A DNA stretch of 64,000 nucleotides from Holophagales bacterium (GTDB lineage: Bacteria > Acidobacteriota > Thermoanaerobaculia > UBA5066), in NCBI GenBank assembly GCA_016716705.1, contig JADJVF010000013.1:94724-158723 (forward strand). The letters run 5' to 3'. The position numbers and the translations under genes were made by a program. Each line of letters opens with the position of its first letter. Positions within the stretch are counted from its first letter, which is position 1. The notes under the pieces are model-generated. The model searched no databases and was not told the origin of the DNA. It saw only the letters and a program-made list of their open reading frames with translations. Below are positions 57,950 through 64,000 of this stretch, one piece after another.

Positions 57950-59931
57950 ACCGGCCCCACCCGCTGGCCGGGGTCGCCGCCTTCGCCGGCTGGATCGCCC
58001 TCTCCGTCTTCTGCTCCGTCGTCCTCCTGCCGCCCCACCCCCTTCTGCGCACCGTCGTCTGGGGCGTGGCCGCCCTCCTCTTCGCCGCGGCGGTCGCGGC
58101 CCCTCTCCGGTCGCTGCCGCTGGCGGGGCTCGTGCTGGCCGTTTCAGGCGTCTCGTCGCTCGCCTTCGGTCTCGGGCACCCCGCGGTCGTGGCTCCGATT
58201 CCGCTCGCGGCGTACCTCGCGGGTGCGGCTCTGCGTGCGATCTACGACATCGAGCGTCCTCCGGCGCTTCATGCCCTGACTCCTCTCTGGCGGGCCGTCG
58301 CGGCCACCTCCGCCCTGTCGGCCCTATCTGCCTGGGTCGGCGCCCGGACGGCCTACCTCCTGCTGCGCGACGTCCCGCCTCCCCGGATCGTCAATCGCCT
58401 CGGCCTCGACGCGGAGCAGGCCCTGGCGGGGACGGTCGCGGTCCTGGCGGCCCTCTTCCTGACCGCGGGCTTCCACGCGCTCGCCGTCCGCGCGGGGCGG
58501 AAGGTCCGCGGGGCGCGGCTCCTGGACGCCACACTCGTCGTCGTCGCGGTCGTTTCGGGAGGGACCGCGATCCTCCAGAAGCTCGGCGTCGTCCCGCATC
58601 TGCGCGCGCCGCACTGGGAGCTGTGGGGGCGCGCGCAGTCGACCTTCACCGACCCGTCGGCGGCCGGCGTCGCGGCCGCGCTCCTCCTCGCGCCATGCCT
58701 GGCGAGGGCGGCCTCGGGTCCGTGGGGCCTCCGGCTCGGGGCGGGCGCAGGGGTCGCGGGGCTCCTCGTCCTTCTCGCCGACGCGGGCTCGAGGGGCGGC
58801 TTCATCGGGGCGCTCGTGTCGGCCCTCGTCCTCGTCCTCTGGGCCGTCACGCGGGCGCTCGCGGGGCAGAGGCCGGGCGTGCGCCGCAGGGTGGCCCTCT
58901 CGGCGGGGACACTTTCGATCCTGGTCGCCCTCGCGTTCGGGGCGGCCCTCGCGTGGCCGACGGAAAAGGGAAACCGGAGCGCCCTCCTCGCCAGGCTCTC
59001 GGAGTCGTTCGGACGACGGGAAGCGACCTCCCTCGCCGAGCCCGAGAGGCTCCTTCTCTACGAAGGGGCCTTCGCCCTCGCCAGAGAGCACCCGGTCACG
59101 GGCCGCGGTCTCGGCTCCTTCCGCGCCGAGTTCCCCGACGCGGCCCACGACCTCCTCGGGAAGACGGTGTCGTTCACCGATCACCCGCCGTCTCTCTACC
59201 TCGGCGTCCTCGCGGAAACCGGCCTCGCCGGAACGGCCGTGTTCATCCTCTTCCTCGCAGGGCTCGTCCCGGCGCTCGGGGGGGCGCTCTCCTTCCGGGC
59301 CGAAAGGACCGAGGAGTCGCTCCGGGCAGCTGGAGCGGCGGCAGCTCTCGTCGGGATGCTCGTCATCTTCCTGTTCGGATCCCACCTCGTCTACGCCGAG
59401 ATCGGGGCGCTCGTCGGTCTCCTGACCGCGCGCCTTCCCGCTTCTCCGGAGGGGCGTTCCGCCCGGGTTCTCGGCCACGTCCTGCCCGTCCTCGTCGCGG
59501 GCGCCTCCGTCCTCCTGGTCGGCGGCGCGCTCGCGCGGTGCGTCGAGACGTGGGGGGCCGACGCCGCCTTCGCGCACGGGCCGACCGCAGGGCTCTGGGC
59601 GGTCGAGCGGGAGCCGGACGGTCGGCCGTTCCGCTGGACGGCGGCATCGGCGGCCCTCCGGATCGACGCCCCCGCCGGGCGGCGCTCGCTCGTCCGCCTG
59701 CCCGTCAGGAACGCCCGCCCCGACTCCGAGGGTGTACTCGTCGCCGTTCTCTGGGACGACGCGAGACGCGGCTCCGTCGAGCTGCCGCACGGGGGCTGGA
59801 AGGAGCTCCGCGTCGCGATCGACGGCCCCGGCGTCCTGAGACTCGTCCCGGAGCGGACGTTCCTTCCGGTCTCGCGGACCGACCCGCGCCGGCTCGGGGT
59901 CGAGGTCGGCATCCCGGTCGTCGGCCCGTGA
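57946..59931 (+). CDS. O-antigen ligase/polymerase family membrane protein 2
   Basis: 661 residues from GTG 57946, overlapping the previous stop as GTGA. It has about twelve membrane helices, a Wzy_C-like region (ADAGSRGGFIGALVSALVLV), the outer loop with HPVTGRGLGSFRAEFPD and FTDHPPSLYLGVLAETG, and a C-terminal soluble beta domain of about 100 residues (PFRWTAASAALRIDAPAG). The match in length, plan and C-terminal domain to the gene before it points to an old tandem duplication, though sequences have drifted far. It overlaps the next start as GTGA. Confidence 0.82.
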   Translation: MNRPHPLAGVAAFAGWIALSVFCSVVLLPPHPLLRTVVWGVAALLFAAAVAAPLRSLPLAGLVLAVSGVSSLAFGLGHPAVVAPIPLAAYLAGAALRAIYDIERPPALHALTPLWRAVAATSALSALSAWVGARTAYLLLRDVPPPRIVNRLGLDAEQALAGTVAVLAALFLTAGFHALAVRAGRKVRGARLLDATLVVVAVVSGGTAILQKLGVVPHLRAPHWELWGRAQSTFTDPSAAGVAAALLLAPCLARAASGPWGLRLGAGAGVAGLLVLLADAGSRGGFIGALVSALVLVLWAVTRALAGQRPGVRRRVALSAGTLSILVALAFGAALAWPTEKGNRSALLARLSESFGRREATSLAEPERLLLYEGAFALAREHPVTGRGLGSFRAEFPDAAHDLLGKTVSFTDHPPSLYLGVLAETGLAGTAVFILFLAGLVPALGGALSFRAERTEESLRAAGAAAALVGMLVIFLFGSHLVYAEIGALVGLLTARLPASPEGRSARVLGHVLPVLVAGASVLLVGGALARCVETWGADAAFAHGPTAGLWAVEREPDGRPFRWTAASAALRIDAPAGRRSLVRLPVRNARPDSEGVLVAVLWDDARRGSVELPHGGWKELRVAIDGPGVLRLVPERTFLPVSRTDPRRLGVEVGIPVVGP

Positions 59932-60902
59932 CGGAGATCCGCTTCCATTCGCGCGACCCGAGGCGCAGGCCCCGCGCCTGGAAGCTCGACGAACGGGCCG
60001 GACGGGTGGCCGCGGCCCTCCTCGTTCTTGCCGGGACTCTCGTGGCGGTCGGGCTCTTCGGCGCACCCGACCTCGTCACCTACGTCGTCCGGTCGGCCGA
60101 GCGCCTCGCGCTTCGGATAACGGCCAGCCGGGGGCTCCTCGCGTTCGATTCCGTCCGGCTTCGCTTCGAGCGCCTCGAGCGGCGCGTCGCGGCCGACGAG
60201 CTCTTCCTCGCCCGGGTGGCCGCGGTGATCTCCCTCTCACTCCCCGACGGCTTTCCCGAGGATCCTCTCGCCATGGAGGAAGCAACGGCGACCGACCTCG
60301 AGCTGGAGGTCCATCGGCTGGCCCGCCGGCTTCGCGCAATGGAGACGATTCGGAGGAGGATTGCCTCCGACGGGACGCCCGACCCGGCCCGCATCCCCTC
60401 GCGTTCTCCCATCGAACCCTCTTCCGTCGTTCCGCTCTCGGTCTTCGGCCCGCGCATCTCGCCCCTGACCCACCGCCCCGAGTTCTACGCGGGGCTCGCG
60501 CTCGCCGCGGGGGACGGGACGCCCGTCGTCGCTCCGGCCGGCGGACGCGTCGTCTTCACGGGGCGCGTCCCGGGCAGCGCGGGCGCGGCCTGGAGGACGT
60601 TCGGGATCGTCGTCGTCCTCGCGCACGACGAGCGGACCCGGACGTTCTTCGGCGACCTCGGAAGCGTCCGCGTGAAGCGCGGGCAGACGGTGCGGCGGGG
60701 CGAGGCGCTGGGCGCCGTGGGCACGAACCGCTTCTCGCCGACGCCCCAGCTCCACTACGGCGTCTGGAAGTACGACGGGAGCCGCTGGCGGCCCGTCGAC
60801 CCGCGCCTCTACGTCCTCGACGCGGAGTGGATCACCGCCCGGGAGGTGAAGAGTCCGGCCGTACCACCGGGCGACGCCGATTTCCCGGCGGCCTTCCGCT
60901 GA
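59928..60902 (+). CDS. LytM/M23-fold protein with lost zinc ligands
   Basis: 324 residues from GTG 59928. One membrane helix (about 30-50), a coiled coil (about 70-140, FERLERRVAADELF and ELEVHRLARRLRAMET) and a C-terminal M23 beta domain (about 185-305, DGTPVVAPAGGRVVF, VKRGQTVRRGEALGAVGTN, QLHYGVWKYDG). Active M23 enzymes have His-x-Gly-x-Asp and His-x-His; here these read FYAGLALA and QLH, and the YAHL strand reads FFGDL. So three or four zinc or catalytic residues are gone and it is probably a non-enzymatic regulator or scaffold, like EnvC or NlpD. Last gene of the carB-ligase-ligase run. Confidence 0.82.
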   Translation: MTEIRFHSRDPRRRPRAWKLDERAGRVAAALLVLAGTLVAVGLFGAPDLVTYVVRSAERLALRITASRGLLAFDSVRLRFERLERRVAADELFLARVAAVISLSLPDGFPEDPLAMEEATATDLELEVHRLARRLRAMETIRRRIASDGTPDPARIPSRSPIEPSSVVPLSVFGPRISPLTHRPEFYAGLALAAGDGTPVVAPAGGRVVFTGRVPGSAGAAWRTFGIVVVLAHDERTRTFFGDLGSVRVKRGQTVRRGEALGAVGTNRFSPTPQLHYGVWKYDGSRWRPVDPRLYVLDAEWITAREVKSPAVPPGDADFPAAFR

Positions 60903-60913
60903 CAGGGGCCGGG

Positions 60914-62068
60914 TCAGAGCCGCGCGAGGAGGTCGAGGACCCGCACGGCGTCCTCCGGTTCGTTCCCGAAGTGCGGCGAGAGCCGGAGGAAGCCGGCGCG
61001 CGCCGAGCAGGCGACCGCGTTCGACTCGAGGTGGCGCATCGCCCGGCGCGGGTCCGTGCCGGCCGGAGGGCGGGCGGAGAGGATGCCGGAGCGGACCGCC
61101 TGCCCGTGGAGGACCGGCTCCCAGCCGAGGCGCGGCAGCCCGTCCTCCAGGACGGCGAGGACCGCGCGGATCCTCGCGCCGATCACCGCGCTCCCTGCTT
61201 CGAGGAGGAGGCCGATCGAGGCGTGGAGGGCGTAGACGCCCGGCATCGGCGGCGCGCCGATCTCGAACTTCGTCGCGTCCTCGACGTACTCGGGACGTTC
61301 GCCGACGTCGTACTGCGCCGGGTTCGTCCGCTTCAGGTTCAGCCAGCCCGACGGCGGGCGCAGGCGCGCGCGAAACGAGGGCGTCGTGAAGAAGAGCCCG
61401 CACCCCTCGGGCCCGAGCATCCACTTGTGCCCGTCGGCCGAGAGGTAGTCGGGTCCGAGCGCGGCGACGTCGACGGGGATCGCCCCGACCGCCTGGATCG
61501 CGTCGAGGCCGAAGGCGATGCCGTTCGTCCTGCAGAACGCCCCGACCTCGGCCGCGGGCGCGACGAATCCCGTGTGGTAGGCGACGAGGGAGAGCGAGAC
61601 GAGGCGCGTCCGCGCATCGCAGGCCGCGAAGACCTCCTCCGCCGTGAACGCCCCGTCCCGGGTCGGGATCCGCCGCACCTCGACCCCGAGCCGCGCGAGG
61701 TCGAGCCACGGCGTCAGGTTCGCCGGGAACTCCGACTCCGTCGTCACGACGACGTCGCCCTGGCGCCAGTCGAGGCCCTGCGACACGAGCGAGAGGCCGT
61801 ACGTCGTGTTCGGGACGATCGCGATCGACGAGGATCCGCCGAGCTCCTGCGTCACGCCGAGGAGCCGGGCCGCGTCCTCGCGGAGCGCGGTGATCCGCGC
61901 GGACATCTCGGGGAAGGCGAGCGGCCCGCGCGTCGAGAGCACGTGCGCGTACCCGGCGAGCGCCGCCACGGCGCGCGCCGGGAGCGGCGACACCGCCGCG
62001 TGGTTCATCTGGATCGTCGTGAGGCGCGAGGGGATCTCGCGGTCGAGCGATTCGCGGGTGAGGTCCAT
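60914..62068 (-). CDS. Class V PLP-dependent aminotransferase (CsdA/NifS-like fold)
   Basis: 384 residues. The PLP lysine is in SADGHKWMLGPEG; other marks are NHAAVSPLP at the start, VPNTTYGLSLVSQGL, DAIQAVGAIPVDV and RPSGWLNL-like substrate residues. Fold family includes cysteine desulfurases, isopenicillin-N epimerases and kynureninase-like enzymes. No active-site Cys loop of the IscS kind is obvious, so the epimerase/aminotransferase branch is more likely. Substrate unknown. ATG 62068 lies one base after the aroC stop, so it is co-transcribed with aroC. Confidence 0.87.
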   Translation of the reverse strand: MDLTRESLDREIPSRLTTIQMNHAAVSPLPARAVAALAGYAHVLSTRGPLAFPEMSARITALREDAARLLGVTQELGGSSSIAIVPNTTYGLSLVSQGLDWRQGDVVVTTESEFPANLTPWLDLARLGVEVRRIPTRDGAFTAEEVFAACDARTRLVSLSLVAYHTGFVAPAAEVGAFCRTNGIAFGLDAIQAVGAIPVDVAALGPDYLSADGHKWMLGPEGCGLFFTTPSFRARLRPPSGWLNLKRTNPAQYDVGERPEYVEDATKFEIGAPPMPGVYALHASIGLLLEAGSAVIGARIRAVLAVLEDGLPRLGWEPVLHGQAVRSGILSARPPAGTDPRRAMRHLESNAVACSARAGFLRLSPHFGNEPEDAVRVLDLLARL

Positions 62069-62069
62069 C

Positions 62070-63247
62070 TCAGAAGCTCCTCTGCGCCGCGAGGAAGCCC
62101 TCGAGGTTCCGCCGGACCTCGTCCATCGAATCGCCGCCCGTCTTCTCGAGGAGCGCGTCCGCGAGGACGAAGGCGAGCATCGCCTCGGCGATGACGCCGC
62201 AGGCGGGGACGGCGGTCACGTCGGAGCGCTCGTACTGCGCCCGGTGCGGCTCCTTCGTGTCGAGGTCCACCGACGGCAGCCCCTCGCGAAGCGTGGAGAT
62301 CGGCTTCTGGAAGAGGACCACGAGGACGTCCTCGCCGTTCGTGATCCCCCCTCGAGGCCTCCCGCGCGGTTCCTCGTCCTGAAGAACCCGCGTCCTTCCT
62401 CGAACGCGATCGGGTCGTGCGCCAGGGAGCCCGGAGCGAACGCGTTCGAGACGCCGGACCCGATCGACACCGCCTTCACGGACGGGATCGAGAGCATCGC
62501 CTGGCCGATCGCCCCGTCGAGCTTGCGGTCCCACGAGACGTGCGACCCGAGGCCGGGCGGCACGCCGCGCGCCGCGACGAGGAGCGTCCCGCCGAGCGTG
62601 TCGCCCGCCTTCGCGGCGGCGTCGACCGCCTGGGTCATCTTCGGCTCGAGGCTCGCGTCGACCGCCCGAAACGGCGACGTCTCGGCGACACCCGCGAGCG
62701 TCGCGAACGACCACCCTTCGCGCGGCTCCTCGCTGGCGACCGGGCCGACCGACAGGACGCCGCTTCGCACCTCGATGCCGAACGCGGCGAGCAGCTGCCG
62801 GCAGACGGCCCCGGCCGCAACGCGTGTTGCGGTCTCCCGCGCGCTGGCCCGCTCGAGGATGTCGCGCAGGTCGTGCCGGCCGTACTTGAGCCCGCCGGCG
62901 AGGTCCGCGTGCCCGGGGCGCGGCGAAGAGAGCCGCCTCTTCGAGGCGGCTTCGGCGTCGACCTCGAGCGGGCCCATCACCTTCTCCCAGACGCCGTGGT
63001 CGAGGTTCTCGACCGTCATCGCGAGCGGCCCGCCGAGCGTCTCGCCTCCGCGCAGCCCGCCCGTGAAGCGGACCTGGTCCCGCTCGAGCTTCATCCGCCC
63101 GCCGCGGCCGTAGCCGTGCTGCCGCCGCGCGAGGTCGGCGTCGAGGGCGGCGACGTCGAGGGAGAGGCCCGCCGGGAGCCCCTCGAGGATCGCGGTCAGG
63201 AGCGGCCCGTGCGATTCGCCGGCGGTCAGGAAGCGGAGGCGTGACAT
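62070..63247 (-). CDS. aroC: Chorismate synthase, one frame break
   Basis: Last step of the shikimate pathway (EPSP to chorismate, needs reduced FMN). Standard N-terminus MSRLRFLTAGESHGP, then RQHGYGRGGRMKLE, SPRPGHADLAGGLKYG, DILERASARETATRVAAGA and SIPSVKAVSIGSG. The frame breaks at a C6 run near 62347-62352, where one base is missing; the next frame gives ITNGEDVLVV and the end. Corrected length is 392 residues, normal. Housekeeping gene with every motif kept, so a consensus error. ATG 63247. Confidence 0.93.
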
Positions 63248-63318
63248 GGCGCGAGTGTAGCGGTGCGTTCGGCCCGAAGCCGGGTCGCGGGGAGCGGAGA
63301 GGCGCCGGGAGCGGGTCG

Positions 63319-63861
63319 TCAGCCGTTCGCCGGGTGATCCATCCGCGCCAGGACGTGCCCCGCCATCGCGAGAGCCAGCTCGTGCTCGCCCATGAAGACC
63401 TTCCCCGCGCTCTCCTGTCGTAGGAGGTCGGCCTCCTCCTCCGTGTGGGTCCGCAGCACGATCTCGACGTTCGGATTGAGCTGGCGGGCGACCTCGACGA
63501 TCTTCCGGACCTTGACGGGGTCGGGCGTCGCGACGACGAGCATCGCCGCGTGGACGACGTGGGCCTGGACCAGGACGGCGGGGTCGGAGGCGTCGCCCGC
63601 GACGGCGAGGACGCCCTTCTCGCGCAGCCTCTCCACGGTCTCCCGGCTCATCTCCGCGACGACGTACGGGATGCGCCGCTCGGCGAGCGCTTCGGCGATG
63701 CGGCGGCCGACCCTGCCGTAGCCGACGAGGACGACCGCCCGGTGAGGAGCGCCTCGTCGATCGTCGTCCCGGCCGGCTTGTCGTCGAGGAAGACGGAGAG
63801 ACCCGGCGCCGCGACGACGCGGATCGACGAAAAGCCCTTCGGCCGGGAAACGATGCCCCAC
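63319..63861 (-). CDS. RCK/TrkA-N regulatory domain of a Kef/YbaL-type K+/H+ antiporter (broken, partial)
   Basis: From about codon 40 (AVVLVGYGRVGRRIAEALAE) to the end (GEHELALAMAGHVLARM) the protein closely follows the YbaL C-terminus: NAD-binding turn, AGDASDPAVL, QAHVVHAAMLVVATPDPVKV, and RTHTEEEADLL. This domain gates K+/H+ antiport in response to NAD(H) or thiols. The residues before it are out of frame. In the next frame (upstream of about 63745) reads VVAAPGLSVFLDDKPAGTT, which resembles a PEGA repeat, then EALLTG. No membrane-transport half is seen up to the edge at 64000, so the gene is truncated, misassembled or fused. Confidence 0.6.
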   Translation of the reverse strand: MGHRFPAEGLFVDPRRRGAGSLRLPRRQAGRDDDRRGAPHRAVVLVGYGRVGRRIAEALAERRIPYVVAEMSRETVERLREKGVLAVAGDASDPAVLVQAHVVHAAMLVVATPDPVKVRKIVEVARQLNPNVEIVLRTHTEEEADLLRQESAGKVFMGEHELALAMAGHVLARMDHPANG

Positions 63862-64000
63862 TTGCGCTGTTCGGCTGATTCCCGCACCGTTCGCCAGGGC
63901 GAGGGGCGGCGAGCAGGATGCCGAGGAAAGGGGGCGCGGCGCACGGCACCGCCATCGTATTCGCGCGGGGCTCCGGAGCGAACAGAGTCGGATCCTCGCG

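Overview
The window is about 70% GC and reads as a piece of an Acidobacteriota chromosome, possibly Thermoanaerobaculia or a relative. That placement is inferred from gene content: a VWA protein of the Acidobacteria type, a Ser/Thr kinase with C-terminal TPRs, sortilin-like propeller and Calx-beta secreted proteins, and an acidobacterial-looking C-terminal secretion domain. No rRNA, convincing tRNA, CRISPR array or intact insertion sequence is visible. At least ten genes, including the housekeeping genes sucC and aroC, carry single-base frame breaks, mostly in or near G/C runs, and one kinase contains a 123-base nearly pure G tract. I read most of these as consensus errors and annotate through them.

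Layout. 1-7.3 kb: edge of a membrane protein, a YcaQ/AlkX DNA glycosylase, a coupled proC and secreted beta-propeller pair, and sucCD with a terminator. 7.4-16.1 kb: a TPR Ser/Thr kinase, ndk, a TatT-like TPR protein, a VWA protein, an OmpA/Pal-like lipoprotein, a pseudouridine synthase and an Xaa-Pro peptidase. 16.1-33.4 kb: a divergent TetR regulator and three very large enzymes forming a polyunsaturated-fatty-acid (PUFA) / secondary-lipid synthase. 33.4-40.6 kb: DUF1206 and MgtC membrane proteins, a small lipoprotein, a 2-hydroxyacid dehydrogenase, a fossil flotillin fragment, a YD-repeat protein and a four-repeat Calx-beta protein. 40.9-44 kb: an NfeD-flotillin-flotillin operon. 44-50.7 kb: a frame-damaged hybrid histidine kinase, a MEMO1 protein, an HdrB-like protein, a second Ser/Thr kinase, a CBS protein, a DUF456 protein and a PgeF-type laccase-domain enzyme. 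50.8-61 kb: a PAS/GAF/GGDEF cyclase, then the coupled string carB - polymer ligase 1 - polymer ligase 2 - degenerate LytM protein. 61-64 kb: a class V aminotransferase, aroC and the RCK end of a Kef/YbaL-type antiporter.

The most interesting system is the lipid synthase (16119-33419). Pfa1 is a PfaD-type enoyl reductase. Pfa2 is KS-AT-ACP-ACP-KR-PKS-DH. Pfa3 is KS-CLF-AT-DH-DH-PKS-DH-acyltransferase. This three-gene order, with the acyltransferase fused to the end of the last protein, is the plan I know from terrestrial myxobacterial PUFA synthases (Sorangium, Aetherobacter), not the marine gammaproteobacterial pfaABCDE plan. The fused acyltransferase suggests the product goes directly onto a glycerolipid. 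A 23-bp near-perfect palindrome between the TetR gene and pfa1 is a good operator candidate. No phosphopantetheinyl transferase (pfaE) is in the window.
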